DNA of 64,000 bases from Cystobacter ferrugineus (GTDB taxonomy: Bacteria; Myxococcota; Myxococcia; Myxococcales; Myxococcaceae): positions 682,001 to 746,000 of the forward strand of contig NZ_MPIN01000002.1 of NCBI RefSeq assembly GCF_001887355.1, in the 5' to 3' direction. This document shows positions 43,053-53,390 of this stretch, piece by piece. The notes beneath the pieces were generated by a model. The model did no database searches and was not told where the DNA came from. It saw nothing but the letters and a program-made list of their open reading frames with translations. The first letter of the stretch is position 1; each line of letters opens with the position of its first letter. The position numbers were made by a program, and so were the translations under genes.

Positions 43053-44998
43053 TGCACACCCCCGAGCACGCCGCGTGGCGGGCGCGGGTTGAACTGCTGA
43101 TCGCCCGCGTTGAACAGGTTGTAACCGTTGACGAAGAATTCGAATCCCGCCTTGAAGTGGTACGTCACCTGGGCCTCGAGATCGAAGTAGGCGGGCACCC
43201 CCACCCGCGTCTCGTCCCCGGCGCCGATCACGTTGGCGAAGCCTCCTCCCACGCCGAGGTAGTAGGGCCGGGCGCTCACCCACGAGCCGCGCACCACGGC
43301 CTCGAGGTTCCACGGGCGGTAGCGCGTGGACAGTTGCGCGTTGACGCGGTGCCGCGAGCGGCCTTCCAGCGGCCGGTCGCGGGTGCGATCCCGGGCGTCC
43401 AGGAACATGTACGCCAGGTCGAGGTACGTCGAGCGCACGGGGAGCCGGAAGCGGCCGTTGAGCTCGATGCCCTGGGTGTAGGCCCGCGCCACGTTCTCGT
43501 AGTTGAAGGTGACGGGGTTGTCGGGGTTGGGCTCGCCCGTGGCGGTGACGTTGATGAGGTTGCGAAGCTGGGTGTGGAAGCCGCTCGCGGAGAAGAGCCA
43601 CCCGTCGATCGGCGGCCGCCAGTCCACGCCGACATTCACGCCCACGGAGCGCTCGGCCGTGAGCTCGGGGTTGCCCGAGACCACGTACCCGATGCCCGTG
43701 TTGGAGAAGCGCAGGTAGAGCTCCTGGAACGAGGGCGGACGGAAGCCGAGTCCCGCCGAGGCCCGCACCGTGAGGGCCGGGGTTGGATCCAGCTTGAGCG
43801 CGAGCCGGGGCGAGGGCGCTCCGCCGAACTGCGAGTCCAGATCGAAGCGGAAGCCGGGGGCGATCTTCAGCTTCGCTCCCGTGCCCTCCGCGCCCAGGGC
43901 CACGTCCCACTCGTCCTGGAGGAAGGCGGCGCCCCGGAGGCGGAACACGGGACTCTGGTCGAGCCGCGCCGAGGTGAGCCGCTCACCGAGCAGCTCCACG
44001 CCTCCGGTGAGGGCATGGGCGCCGAGGCGATGGTCCGCCTGGAGGAGGCCCTCGTAGAGCCGGGTGAGGTTCTGCGAGTAGTCGTCGAGCCCACGCGAGC
44101 CGCGCTGGTCCTGCAGGAGCTGCTCGCGGAACAGGCCGAAGTGTCCCCGGGCGAGCAGGGTGGGCCCGCCGGAGAACCGGTGCTGGCCGCCCAGGGACAG
44201 GTCGAACTGCTCCTGGCGCTGCCGCCGGTCGAGCACGGCCCCCGAGGGGTTGAGGTCCACGGCGTTCTCGTCGCGCCGGTTGTAGCCGCTGCGCAGCCAC
44301 GCTCGTGTCTGGTCATCCGGCGCGTAGGTGAGCGCCACGTCCCCATCGAAGCGCCGCAACCCGGCGCCGCTCGTCGCCGCGTCCTGGGGCTCCCAGTCAT
44401 AGGGGTTGCGCGTGCGGTAGCCTCCACCCACGCGCACCTCGAAGGGCCCCTGCTTGGAGCCCGCGTGGGCGCGGACGTCTCCCTCCAGCAGCGTGCCGAA
44501 CGAGCCCCGCGCGCTGGCCTCCAGGGGGCGCTGGACGCGGCGGGTGATGAGGTTCACCACGCCGCCCATGGCATCCGCGCCGTAGAGCGCCGCGGCCGGC
44601 CCCTTGACGATCTCCACCCGCTCCAGATCGCGCAGGCTGAAGCGCCCCAGGTCGAGCGTGGTGCCCACCCGGCCGCTCACGCGCTCGCCGTCCACGAGGA
44701 TGAGCACGTATTCAGGATCCAACCCTTGCAGGCGCAGCCCCACGCCCCGGAAGGTGTAGACGAGCTCCACGCCCGGGTGCTGCTGGAGGAGTTGACCCAG
44801 GTCCCTCGCCCCGGTGGCCTCCATCTGCTGGCGGGTGATGACCTCGGTGGCCACCACCGCGTCCTCCAGCTTGCGCTCGGCGCGCGAGGCCGTGACGACC
44901 GTCTGCTGGCGCCGATCGGGCTCCTCGGGCCCGGACGCCTCGGGCGGTGGGAGGGGGGACTGGGACGTGAGTACCGCGGCCACCAGGGAGAAGATCAC
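43040..44998 (-). CDS. TonB-dependent outer-membrane receptor, haem-type
   Basis: A 652-residue receptor starting at GTG 44998 with a short signal sequence ([11 protein letters not shown]). A TonB box region QTVVTASR at about 32-39 is followed by the plug (about 45-155, [32 protein letters not shown]) and a 22-strand barrel ending in the typical terminal aromatic GGVQWEY. Pairing with the HmuY-like gene points to haem or siderophore-like uptake driven by TonB. No exbBD or ABC permease is adjacent. It is the first gene of the pair, reading leftward. Confidence 0.88.
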   Translation of the reverse strand: MIFSLVAAVLTSQSPLPPPEASGPEEPDRRQQTVVTASRAERKLEDAVVATEVITRQQMEATGARDLGQLLQQHPGVELVYTFRGVGLRLQGLDPEYVLILVDGERVSGRVGTTLDLGRFSLRDLERVEIVKGPAAALYGADAMGGVVNLITRRVQRPLEASARGSFGTLLEGDVRAHAGSKQGPFEVRVGGGYRTRNPYDWEPQDAATSGAGLRRFDGDVALTYAPDDQTRAWLRSGYNRRDENAVDLNPSGAVLDRRQRQEQFDLSLGGQHRFSGGPTLLARGHFGLFREQLLQDQRGSRGLDDYSQNLTRLYEGLLQADHRLGAHALTGGVELLGERLTSARLDQSPVFRLRGAAFLQDEWDVALGAEGTGAKLKIAPGFRFDLDSQFGGAPSPRLALKLDPTPALTVRASAGLGFRPPSFQELYLRFSNTGIGYVVSGNPELTAERSVGVNVGVDWRPPIDGWLFSASGFHTQLRNLINVTATGEPNPDNPVTFNYENVARAYTQGIELNGRFRLPVRSTYLDLAYMFLDARDRTRDRPLEGRSRHRVNAQLSTRYRPWNLEAVVRGSWVSARPYYLGVGGGFANVIGAGDETRVGVPAYFDLEAQVTYHFKAGFEFFVNGYNLFNAGDQQFNPRPPRGVLGGVQWEY

Positions 44999-45085
44999 GA
45001 AGACAACTCTCTGCCTGGGATGTCACCCAGCGTCAATCAAACCCAGTTGCCCCGTAAGGGTGCAGGGCTTAAACCGGGCCCACCT

Positions 45086-47308
45086 ATGACCGACACGTCT
45101 CCAGGTTTCGATTCGACGAAGTTCCAGGAATTGGTGGCCAAGGTCCGACAGGAGCAGCAGAGCGCCGGACCCTCCACGCCCGCGGTGGAACTCCGCCCGC
45201 TGGAGCCCTCCGACATCGAAGCCGTGCCCGCGCCCGGCACGCCGCTGTACGAGGAATGTCTCCGCCTGGGCTCGGACTCCCTGCGGCGGGGTGAGGTCGC
45301 CATGGTCATCCTCGTGGGTGGCGCGGGGACCCGCTTCGGTGGGGCGGTCAAGGCCCTGGCCCCGCTCATCGACGAGCGCACCTTCCTGGACGTGCGGCTG
45401 GAGGACGTGCGCCAGGTCTCCCAGCGCCACGGGGCACCGGTGCCCGTGGTGTTGATGACCTCCCCGATGACCCACGAGGGCATCGAGGCGTTCGTGCGCT
45501 CCCGGGGTCTGGGCAGGGAAGTCCTGTTGTTCCAGCAGCGGATGCTGCCGCGGCTGACGCCCAACTGGGAGCTGTTCCGGGACAAGGCGGGCGAGCTGTC
45601 CCTGGCTCCGTCCGGACACGGGGACTTCTTCCGGGCCATCCGCGAGAGCGGCACGGCGGCGGAGCTGCACCGGCGCGGCGTGCGCCACGTGTTCTTCTCC
45701 AACATCGACAACGTGGGCGCGACGCTGGATCCCATCATCGTCGGACTGCACCTCAAGCTCGGCCGGGAGATGACGGCGGAGGTGACGCCGCGCGCGAACC
45801 AGAACGGCGCGCTCGACACGGGCGCGGCCCCGGTGCGCATCGGCGATCACCCCCAGCTCATCGAGCACATCGATCCCAAGCAGCACCGGCTCATCAACAC
45901 CAACAACATCGCCTTCTCCCTGGAGGCGCTGCTCCACAAGAACATCGACCTGCCCTATCGCGTGGCGCGCAAGAAGGTGGAGGGCCAGGAGGTGCTGCAG
46001 CTCGAGCAGGTCACGGGCGAGGCCAGCACCGTCGTGGGCCCCGACAACCGCCCGGTACTGTCCGTGGCCTTCATCGAGGTGCCCCGCGACAACCCCATCA
46101 CCTCGCGCTTCGAGCCCGTGAAGGCGCCCGAGGACCTGTCCTACGTCGTCCCGCGGCTGCGCGAGCGGCTCCAGGCGGCGGCCTCCGCCCGGGCGACCTC
46201 GGGGACCTCGGAGACGCCGCGCTTCGATCCTTCCGAGCTGGAGACGAAGCTGTCGCGCGTGCGCGCGGTGCTGGAGAAGCACGGCCTGGGCGCGGTGCGG
46301 CTGCGTGGCGTGGACTGGTTCGCCTGGGCGACCTGCGGGGGCTCCAACGTCGTCCTGCTCTCCACCGACGTGGGCGTGGCCGAGGTGCTCATCACCCGTG
46401 ACGGCGCCTGGGTGCTGACGGACGCCATCGAGGCGGCCCGCATGGAGGAGGAAGAGGTGCCTCCGGGCCTCACGGTGTGGTCCGGTCCGTGGCAGGACAA
46501 GGCCCAGCGCGAGACGTTCGTCGCGGCGCGCGCGGGCAAGGCCCCGGTGGCGTCGGATCGCCCCGCGAAGGGCGAGGTGCCGCTGCCCGAGGAGCTGCTC
46601 CACACGCGCTGGTCGCTGCTCCCCCAGGAGCTGGAGCGCTACCGGGTGCTCGGGCGTGACGCGGCGGAGGCGATGACGGACGTGCTGCTCGCGGCGAAGC
46701 CGGAGTGGACGGGCTGGCAGCTCGCGGGCGCGGGGGCCGAGGCCCTGTGGGCGCGGGGCATCCACCCGGCGCTGACCCTGGTGGGCGAGGAGCGCCGCCT
46801 GCCCCTGCACCGCCACGCCACGGCGAGCCGGGAGAAGCTGGGTGGGCGCGCCATGCTCGTCTTCTGCGGCCGCCGCCACGGGCTCTTCGCCAACCTCACC
46901 CGCTTCGTCTACTTCCGCAAGCCCACCCCCATCGAGCGCCACCTCATCGCGGACGTCGCCCAGGTCGAGGCCGCGGTCTTCAAGGTCTCGCGTCCGGGCG
47001 CGACGCTCGGCGAGAGCTACGAGGCGCTCGTGAAGGCGTACGCGGCGCTGGAGCGCAAGGGCGCCGAGGCCTTCCACCACCAGGGCGGCTCGTGCGGCTA
47101 CCTGTCGCGCGACGAGATCGCCCGGCCGGGCTCGCGGGTCGTGCTCCAGTCCCACAACGCCCTGGCGTGGAACCCGTCGCTGCCCGGCGCGAAGATCGAG
47201 GACACCATCGTCATCAACGAGGGCGGGGTGGAGATCCTCACGGTGGATCCGCGCTGGCCCACCGTGAGCATCGACGGCCGCCCGCGGCCGGACGTCCTGG
47301 TGCGTTAG
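45086..47308 (+). CDS. Fusion: UDPGP-family nucleotidyltransferase plus metal-ligand-less M24 domain
   Basis: A single open frame of 740 residues. The N-terminal half (about 30-375) is a eukaryotic-type UDP-sugar pyrophosphorylase: [13 protein letters not shown] at 75-86 with Lys89, [13 protein letters not shown], and [13 protein letters not shown]. It should transfer UMP from UTP to a sugar-1-phosphate, most likely glucose- or galactose-1-phosphate. A linker (about 375-400) joins it to a creatinase/prolidase-like domain (about 405-740). That domain keeps the M24 fold but not its metal ligands: the Asp-x-Gly motif reads FCGRRHG (Cys594) and the second Asp is Asn603 in FANLTR; the His-x-x-Gly-His motif and one Glu are also changed. 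It overlaps convergent galK by 4 bp. Confidence 0.85.
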   Translation: MTDTSPGFDSTKFQELVAKVRQEQQSAGPSTPAVELRPLEPSDIEAVPAPGTPLYEECLRLGSDSLRRGEVAMVILVGGAGTRFGGAVKALAPLIDERTFLDVRLEDVRQVSQRHGAPVPVVLMTSPMTHEGIEAFVRSRGLGREVLLFQQRMLPRLTPNWELFRDKAGELSLAPSGHGDFFRAIRESGTAAELHRRGVRHVFFSNIDNVGATLDPIIVGLHLKLGREMTAEVTPRANQNGALDTGAAPVRIGDHPQLIEHIDPKQHRLINTNNIAFSLEALLHKNIDLPYRVARKKVEGQEVLQLEQVTGEASTVVGPDNRPVLSVAFIEVPRDNPITSRFEPVKAPEDLSYVVPRLRERLQAAASARATSGTSETPRFDPSELETKLSRVRAVLEKHGLGAVRLRGVDWFAWATCGGSNVVLLSTDVGVAEVLITRDGAWVLTDAIEAARMEEEEVPPGLTVWSGPWQDKAQRETFVAARAGKAPVASDRPAKGEVPLPEELLHTRWSLLPQELERYRVLGRDAAEAMTDVLLAAKPEWTGWQLAGAGAEALWARGIHPALTLVGEERRLPLHRHATASREKLGGRAMLVFCGRRHGLFANLTRFVYFRKPTPIERHLIADVAQVEAAVFKVSRPGATLGESYEALVKAYAALERKGAEAFHHQGGSCGYLSRDEIARPGSRVVLQSHNALAWNPSLPGAKIEDTIVINEGGVEILTVDPRWPTVSIDGRPRPDVLVR

Positions 47309-48426
47309 GTCCCGGAGGGCTGGGGCAGGAGGATCGTCGGGCGCTGGCCGGAACGGGCCGCGTAGCGCTCGGCGATCCGCCGGGCCACGGCGGCGCCGGT
47401 GCCCTCGCGGGCCAGCATCACCACCGAGCCGCCGAAACCTCCACCCGTCAGGCGCGCGCCGTGCACGTCCGCGTCCTCCCGGGCCAGGTCCACGAGCAGA
47501 TCGATCTCCGGGACGGACACCTCGTAGTCCAGGCGCTGGGAGTCGTGCGAGGCGTAGAAGAGCTGGCCCAGGCCGGGGAGATCTCCCTTGCGCAGCGCCG
47601 ACACGGTGGCGAGCACGCGGGCGTTCTCCGTCACGATGTGCCGCACGCGCCGGCCCAGCGGCTCGGGCAGGGCCATGGCCCGGGGGAGATCCGCCTCGGT
47701 CAGATCCCTCAACAGGGACACGCCGAGCTGGGCCGCGGCGCGCTCGCACTCCGCGCGGCGCACGCGGTAGTCACCCGCCGAGTGGTTGTGCGCGACGCCC
47801 GAGTTGATGATGACGGGGTCCACGCCGGGCGGGAGGGGAACACGCTCGAAGCGCATGGTGTGCGTGTCGAGGAAGAGCGCGGCATTGAGGCCCGCGATGC
47901 TGGCGGCCATGGGATCCATCACGCCCACCGGCGCGCCCACGAATTCCACCTCCACGCGCTGGCCGAGCAGGGCGAGCTGCACGTCATCCAGCGGCAGCGC
48001 GAACGCCTCGCGCAGCGCGCGCAGCAGGCTCACGTCGAGCGACGCGCTGGAGGACAACCCGCTGCCCAGCGGCACCTCGGAGGTGATGCGCAGCTCGAAG
48101 CCAGACAGGGGGAATCCCGCGAGCTGGAGCACGTGGGTGACGCCCTGGACGTAGTCGAGCCAGCCCTTGCCCGTGGACTCCTGGCCGATCTCGTACTCGA
48201 GGATCTCCCCCGCGGCGCTCTTGTTGGTGCTGAAGGCGCGAACACGCCGATCCCCCCGCCGGCGCAGCTCCACGTGCGTCTGCTGGGGGATGGCCATCGG
48301 CAACACGAAGCCGCCGTTGTAGTCGGTGTGCTCGCCGATGAGATTCACCCGGCCGGGGGCGTGTGTGACGACCTCCGGCCGATGACCGAACAATTCCTGG
48401 AAAGAAGGGCTCACGCCTCCTTTCAT
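47305..48426 (-). CDS. galK: Galactokinase
   Basis: A 373-residue GHMP kinase that phosphorylates galactose at C1. GHMP motif 1 is [22 protein letters not shown] (about 21-42), which includes the galactokinase signature; motif 2 is [17 protein letters not shown]; and the C-terminal [12 protein letters not shown] is motif 3. Catalytic Asp and Arg positions are conserved ([21 protein letters not shown]). It starts three bases after the stop of the GH43 gene, so the two are likely cotranscribed. With the downstream UDPGP fusion on the opposite strand, it may supply galactose-1-phosphate for nucleotide-sugar formation. Confidence 0.95.
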   Translation of the reverse strand: MKGGVSPSFQELFGHRPEVVTHAPGRVNLIGEHTDYNGGFVLPMAIPQQTHVELRRRGDRRVRAFSTNKSAAGEILEYEIGQESTGKGWLDYVQGVTHVLQLAGFPLSGFELRITSEVPLGSGLSSSASLDVSLLRALREAFALPLDDVQLALLGQRVEVEFVGAPVGVMDPMAASIAGLNAALFLDTHTMRFERVPLPPGVDPVIINSGVAHNHSAGDYRVRRAECERAAAQLGVSLLRDLTEADLPRAMALPEPLGRRVRHIVTENARVLATVSALRKGDLPGLGQLFYASHDSQRLDYEVSVPEIDLLVDLAREDADVHGARLTGGGFGGSVVMLAREGTGAAVARRIAERYAARSGQRPTILLPQPSGT

Positions 48427-48429
48427 CGA

Positions 48430-50100
48430 TTATTCGGGCGTGATGCGCAACGAATCAAAGCGAGCGGAGGCGCCCGGGGCCCCGCCCGTGGTGAGGCCCA
48501 CGCGCACGCCGCGATCCCACGGTGGCAGGAGGATGGGTCCATCCTTGCGGTAGCTGATGCCGCCATCCTGCTCGCCGCCCACGTCCACCCAGCTCCCGTC
48601 CTGGCCCCGCACCGAGAACAGGAACAGGTGCCCGGCCTTCGCCTTCATCCGCAGGGAGAGCTTGCCGTCGGCCGTGGCGGGCGTTTCGAGAGAGGCGACC
48701 GCCACCTGTTGGCCCTCATAACGCCGCCAGACCTCGACCTTGTCGCCGTTGAGCACGACGCCGATCCAGTTGTCCCAATCGCCCACCGCCGCGAGTCCGG
48801 CCTGGGCTTCCGGGGTGATGCCGGTGACGTCCAGGACGGCCTCGGCCGAGTAGTTTCCGGTGTTGGTGGCGCGGGCGAGGATGGCGCCCACGGGCCTGTC
48901 CGCCCGGTCCGTGGTGGGCACGCCCAGGGTCAGCAGACCGTTGGCGAGGCTCGGGACGGGCGGGAAGGCGTTGGGCCACTGCCAGCCGAAGGCGAGCGAC
49001 TGGGAGGTGAACTCATCGGAGAAGGGCGCGAACTGGGTGAGCACCTTGCCGCCCGGACCCCGGCGCGAGTTGATGGTGGGCCAGCCATCCGCGCCCCACT
49101 GGATGACGTCCAGCATGCCCTGGCGGCCGACGTAGACCGAGTCCGTGGCGCGGTAGGCGTGGTACAGCAGATAGTCGCGTCCCTTCGCGTCCGTCACCAC
49201 GCTGCCGTGGCCCGGGCACTTGAAGGACTCGTTGTTCTTCATGATGGGGTTGAGCGGGTTCTTCTCCCAGCCCTCGAGCAGCTTGCGCGAGCGGGCCACG
49301 CCCACCCCGTAATTGCAGTCGCGGCCACAGCAGCCGGCGCCAGCGTAGAACAGATAGAACCAGCCATCGCGCTTGATGAGGTAGGGCCCCTCGATGAGCT
49401 GACCCTCCCAGGGCGTGTCGTTGAGGAGGATCTGCGTCTTGTCTCCCACGAGCCTGGGCTCGTTTCCGCTCACGTCCAGGCGCTGCGCCCAGAGGGGAGT
49501 GGGCAGACCCCGGCTGTTGCCGTCCAGCTTCCAGACGAGGAACAGCTCATCGTTCTCGTCGCGGATGAGCGCGCCGTCGATGGAGCCCAGCTCCTCGCAG
49601 ACGAGCGGACCATGATCGGTGTACGGCCCCTGGGGCTGGGAAGCGGTGGCCACGGCGACGCACAGTGGGCCGCCCTTCTTCTTGGCCGTGTAGAAGACGT
49701 AGTAGCGGCCCTTGTCGACCGCCAGCTCCGGCGCCCAGTAGTTGGCCTCGGACCAGGAGGGTTGCTGCGTGAAGACGGTGCCCACCTGCTCCCAATGCAG
49801 CAGATCCTTCGAGTGCAGCAGCGGATACTGGGGCGCCCACTCCGAGGACGTCGCCGAGGCCCAATAGTCCTCGCCCACCTTGATGACGGACGGGTCGGCG
49901 AAGTCACCCGAGAGCACCGGGTTGGTCACCTCGAGCGGCGGCAGGGCCGGGGCCGGCGGCTCTTCGGGGGGCTGGGGCTCCACCGGCGGCGTCACCGGAG
50001 GCGGCTTGGGACCATCCTGCGTGCAGCCTGGCACCGCGAGCGCCAGGGACATGGACAAGGAAAGCAGGGCCGCGGAAAACGAGACACCGCGAGAGCGCAT
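48430..50100 (-). CDS. GH43-family glycosidase lipoprotein (arabinan/xylan-active type)
   Basis: A 556-residue lipoprotein (signal and lipobox ending ALAVPGC, Cys26) with a Pro-rich linker. The GH43 five-blade propeller has the catalytic triad: Asp in DFADPSVIK, Asp in GSIDGALIRDE, and Glu in IEGPYLIKRDGWFYLFYA. A C-terminal LamG-like domain (about 360-556, FSDEFTSQSLAFGWQWPN) may bind carbohydrate. It should hydrolyse arabinan, arabinoxylan or galactan outside the cell. The start is ATG 50100 (TTG at 50103 also in frame). Adjacent galK suggests galactose is a product. Cysteine pairs (CCGRDC) occur in the propeller. Confidence 0.88.
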   Translation of the reverse strand: MRSRGVSFSAALLSLSMSLALAVPGCTQDGPKPPPVTPPVEPQPPEEPPAPALPPLEVTNPVLSGDFADPSVIKVGEDYWASATSSEWAPQYPLLHSKDLLHWEQVGTVFTQQPSWSEANYWAPELAVDKGRYYVFYTAKKKGGPLCVAVATASQPQGPYTDHGPLVCEELGSIDGALIRDENDELFLVWKLDGNSRGLPTPLWAQRLDVSGNEPRLVGDKTQILLNDTPWEGQLIEGPYLIKRDGWFYLFYAGAGCCGRDCNYGVGVARSRKLLEGWEKNPLNPIMKNNESFKCPGHGSVVTDAKGRDYLLYHAYRATDSVYVGRQGMLDVIQWGADGWPTINSRRGPGGKVLTQFAPFSDEFTSQSLAFGWQWPNAFPPVPSLANGLLTLGVPTTDRADRPVGAILARATNTGNYSAEAVLDVTGITPEAQAGLAAVGDWDNWIGVVLNGDKVEVWRRYEGQQVAVASLETPATADGKLSLRMKAKAGHLFLFSVRGQDGSWVDVGGEQDGGISYRKDGPILLPPWDRGVRVGLTTGGAPGASARFDSLRITPE

Positions 50101-50183
50101 CAAAGGGGGTCCTCGGCAAAAAGGGGGGGCAGGCTACGGCGCGATGATCCACCGGTCAATCCATCAGGACGTCAGGATTGGCG

Positions 50184-50193
50184 GACACGTGTC
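50184..50193. promoter_or_regulatory. GACACGTGTC palindrome between divergent GH43 genes
   Basis: A perfect 10-bp dyad lies in the 330-bp divergent intergenic region (50104-50430) that holds the promoters for both GH43 genes and no gene. GACACGTGTC could be an operator for a common regulator. I see no clear -35/-10 pair to place it against. Confidence 0.3.
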
Positions 50194-50430
50194 ACTCACT
50201 GCGTGTATGGGCTTCGAGGTTGGAAGTGTATTCCGGCCGACATATGGCTTTGACTCAATGCGTTGTCATCGAGTCTGGTGCAACGGATGGCGGGCGTGCG
50301 GGAGGGCGTCTCGCTGTCCTTGACACCCCGCACCCGCCTGTATCTGATGTTCGGCCTTTTGCACGTGCCCGGAACCGGGCGGCCTGAGAGCCAGCAGTCG
50401 TTACCTCAACAAGCGAAGGGAGCAGGGTTC

Positions 50431-52326
50431 ATGCGGAGAGGTGTGTCCTCGTCTCGGGGTTGGAGCCGGATAAGAGCCTTGCTTCCCGTGCTCGCATTGA
50501 TGACCTTCACGGCCTGTCCGAGCGAGCCGACACCCCCGACGCCCCCGGATCCTCCGGGTTCCGAGCCCCAGCCGCCTCCAGCGCCCACGCCCGTGAGCCG
50601 CGTCTTCACCAATCCCTTGCGGGCCTCCATTCCGGGCGGAGGCTTCGTGGAGACCTGCGCGGACCCGACTATCATCCGCGGCCAGGGCAGCGATACGTCT
50701 TGGTACATCCTGTGTACCTCGGACCCCCTGAACGAGCAGGACCGGGACAGCTCGGGCCGCTACAAACACCACCTGCTGCCCGTCCTCAAATCCCAGGACC
50801 TCGTCAATTGGGCCTATGTGGGGGATGCCCTGCCCAAGCCGCCGGATTGGGCGAAGCCTGGCGCTGGCATCTGGGCCCCCGAGATCGCCTGGTTCAACGA
50901 CAAGTACTATCTGTATTTCACCGTGACCGACACCCAGGAGGGCGGGAGCGCCATCGGCGTCGCGACGAGCGACAGCCCGGCCGGGCCCTGGACGATCTCG
51001 AACAAGCCCGTCGTGGAGCCGCATGAGAACGTTTGCTGCGGCAACTCCAGGCGGCACGTGTACGACCCCGAGGTCCTCGTCACGCAGGGCGGTGCGCGGT
51101 ACATCTACTACGGCAGCTATTACGGCGGCATCTCGGTGCGTGAGCTCTCGGAGGATGGCCTCACCTCGGACCCCTACACCCAGGTGGAGGTCGCCATCCC
51201 CAATCGTTACGAGGCGCCCAACGTCATCCAGCATGGGGAGTATTACTATCTCCTGGCCTCCGCCGCGGAGTGCTGCCGGGGCGCGCTCACCGGCTACAGC
51301 GTCTTCGCCGGACGCTCCAAGCAGCCCCATGGCCCCTTCGTGGATCGTGAAGGCGTGCGCCTCACCTACAACCGCGTGGGCGGCACCCCCGTGCTGGGGG
51401 CCAATGGCAACCGCTGGGTAGGGGTGGGCCACAACAGCGTCTTCACCGACACGGGCGGCCAGGATTGGATCGTCTATCACGGCATCGATCGGAACAACCC
51501 CTACGTGTCGAGCACGCCCGGTGGGGGAGAGCTCCTCAACAAGCGCCCGGTGCTCATGGACGCGCTGGACTGGGTGGACGGCTGGCCAGTGGCGCGCGGA
51601 GGCCAGGGGCCCTCGGATTCCGCGCAGCCCGCTCCCGCCGCCCAGGCCAACGAGAAGAGCCGCTACGAGGTGGTCCTGGCGAAGCAGGATCTGCCGGGCG
51701 CCGAGCTGACCGCCTTCTCGGACGAGTTCAACGGCTCCTCGTTGGAGCCAAAGTGGTCCTGGACGCGTCCTCCCCTGATGAGTGACTACGGCGTGGAGGC
51801 GGGCCAGTTCCGCTTCAACACCCGGAACAAGGACATCTATCAGGGCGACAATGCCGCCGCCGTGCTCTGGCAGCCCGCCCCCACGGGGAACTTCCTCGTG
51901 GAGACGAAGATGTCGCTGAACGTTCCGCCGGTGAGCTGCTGCCACAACTTCGTCCAGGCGGGTCTGCTGCTCCAGAAGGATGATGACAACTACGTACGGC
52001 TGACCCACGTCTCGTACTACGAGACCCGGCAGATTGCCTTCTCGAAGGAGGTGTCGCTGGAGCAGGTGCCGGCGGGGGCGCCGCTCTTTGGTGATACCTA
52101 CGGGGGCCCCGCCGACGAGACCGTCTGGATGAGGATCGCCCGGCGAGTCCAGGGCAACGAGGAGCTCTACACCGCGTACTCGAGCCGGGATGGCACCACC
52201 TGGACCCGGACCGCGACGTGGACCCATGCCCTGGGCGCGGCGCCCCGGCTGGGCTTGCTGTCGATCGGTGGAGAAGGTTTCGTCGCCACCTTCGATTACG
52301 TGCGAGTCTATGAGCTGAAGGAGTAG
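50431..52326 (+). CDS. Second GH43-family glycosidase lipoprotein
   Basis: A 631-residue lipoprotein: signal ending FTACP (Cys29), then a Pro-rich linker of about 30 residues. The GH43 catalytic residues are Asp in CADPTII, Asp in VYDPEVLV and Glu in EAPNVIQHG; GHNSVFTDTGGQDWIVYHG is the usual later blade. The C-terminal half (about 420-631) contains FSDEFNGSSLEPKWSWTRPP, a LamG/GH43_C-type domain also seen in the other GH43 protein. Start ATG 50431 has GAAGGGAG upstream. It is divergent from the first GH43 gene and precedes the sugar importer. Confidence 0.88.
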   Translation: MRRGVSSSRGWSRIRALLPVLALMTFTACPSEPTPPTPPDPPGSEPQPPPAPTPVSRVFTNPLRASIPGGGFVETCADPTIIRGQGSDTSWYILCTSDPLNEQDRDSSGRYKHHLLPVLKSQDLVNWAYVGDALPKPPDWAKPGAGIWAPEIAWFNDKYYLYFTVTDTQEGGSAIGVATSDSPAGPWTISNKPVVEPHENVCCGNSRRHVYDPEVLVTQGGARYIYYGSYYGGISVRELSEDGLTSDPYTQVEVAIPNRYEAPNVIQHGEYYYLLASAAECCRGALTGYSVFAGRSKQPHGPFVDREGVRLTYNRVGGTPVLGANGNRWVGVGHNSVFTDTGGQDWIVYHGIDRNNPYVSSTPGGGELLNKRPVLMDALDWVDGWPVARGGQGPSDSAQPAPAAQANEKSRYEVVLAKQDLPGAELTAFSDEFNGSSLEPKWSWTRPPLMSDYGVEAGQFRFNTRNKDIYQGDNAAAVLWQPAPTGNFLVETKMSLNVPPVSCCHNFVQAGLLLQKDDDNYVRLTHVSYYETRQIAFSKEVSLEQVPAGAPLFGDTYGGPADETVWMRIARRVQGNEELYTAYSSRDGTTWTRTATWTHALGAAPRLGLLSIGGEGFVATFDYVRVYELKE

Positions 52327-52368
52327 AACCGTCGCTTGTGGTGCACCGAGTGGGGCTTCGTTGATTTC

Positions 52369-52391
52369 AGCGGTGGACCGGTTCCGCCGCT
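52369..52391 (+). terminator. Hairpin between GH43 gene and sugar-importer operon
   Basis: AGCGGTGGA (52369-52377) pairs with TCCGCCGCT (52383-52391) with one G-U pair around a 5-base loop. It lies in the 80 bp between the GH43 stop and the importer start, 15 bp before the ATG. Could be a weak terminator or an attenuator shielding the ribosome site. Confidence 0.4.
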
Positions 52392-52406
52392 CACCTGGAG
52401 GGACGC

Positions 52407-53390
52407 ATGAGATGGATGATCGTGGCGGCGATGGTCGCCCTGGTGGGTTGTAAGCAGCAGGCGGCGGAGAACAAGGCGCCGGCCACGGGCGCGGAGGGCG
52501 CGGGTGCCCCGGTGGCCAAGAAGCTGACCGTGGGCTTCTCCCAGGTGGGTGCCGAGAGCGCCTGGCGCACGGCGGAGACCAATTCGATCCGCGGCGAGGC
52601 GGAGAAGCGGGGCGTGGACCTCAAGTTCGCGGACGCCCAGGGCAAGCAGGCCCAGCAGATCCAGGCCCTCACGTCCTTCATCGCGCAGAAGGTGGACGCC
52701 ATCGTGCTCGCCCCGGTGGTGGAGACGGGCTGGGATGTCGTGCTGACCCGGGCCAAGGAGGCCAACATCCCGGTCATCCTCGTGGACCGCGGCATCAAGA
52801 CGAGCGACGAGAGCCTCTACACCACGCTCATCGCCAGCGACTTCGTGGAGGAGGGGCGCATGGCGGCCGAGTGGCTCGCCAAGAAGACCAACGGCAAGGC
52901 CAACATCTACGAGCTGCAGGGCACCACGGGCGCCGCCCCGGCGATCGATCGCAAGAAGGGCTTCGAGGAGGTCCTCCAGAAGTACCCGGACATGAAGATC
53001 GTCAAGAGCCAGAGCGCCGACTTCACCCGCGCCAAGGGCAAGGAGGTCATGGAGGCCTTCATCAAGTCCGACCGCGAGCAGATCCAGGCCGTCTACGCCC
53101 ACAACGACGACATGGCCCTGGGCGCCATCCAGGCCCTGGACGAGGCGGGCATGAACCCGGGCAAGGACGTGACGCTCATCTCGGTGGATGGCGTGAAGGG
53201 CGCCTTCGAGGCCATGGTCGCCGGCAAGCTCAACGCCACGGTCGAGTGCAACCCGCTGCTCGGGCCTCTCGTCTTCGACACCATCAACAAGGTCCGGGCC
53301 GGAGAGAAGGTCGAGAAGTTCATCAAGAGCAACGACCAGCTCTTCGAGCAGAGCACCGCGGCACAGGTCATCGGCTCGCGTGAGTACTGA
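52407..53390 (+). CDS. ytfQ: Galactofuranose-type ABC sugar-binding lipoprotein
   Basis: A 327-residue periplasmic-binding protein with a lipobox (VALVGC, Cys15). LTVGFSQVGAESAWRTAETNSI is nearly identical in pattern to YtfQ, the E. coli galactofuranose-binding protein, and DGVKGAFEAMVAGKLNATVECNPLLGP follows its ligand-binding order. It is first of four overlapping genes for one importer. E. coli YtfQ prefers furanose forms of galactose; here a myxobacterium would import sugars freed by the adjacent GH43 enzymes. It is lipid-anchored rather than freely periplasmic as in E. coli. Confidence 0.88.
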   Translation: MRWMIVAAMVALVGCKQQAAENKAPATGAEGAGAPVAKKLTVGFSQVGAESAWRTAETNSIRGEAEKRGVDLKFADAQGKQAQQIQALTSFIAQKVDAIVLAPVVETGWDVVLTRAKEANIPVILVDRGIKTSDESLYTTLIASDFVEEGRMAAEWLAKKTNGKANIYELQGTTGAAPAIDRKKGFEEVLQKYPDMKIVKSQSADFTRAKGKEVMEAFIKSDREQIQAVYAHNDDMALGAIQALDEAGMNPGKDVTLISVDGVKGAFEAMVAGKLNATVECNPLLGPLVFDTINKVRAGEKVEKFIKSNDQLFEQSTAAQVIGSREY

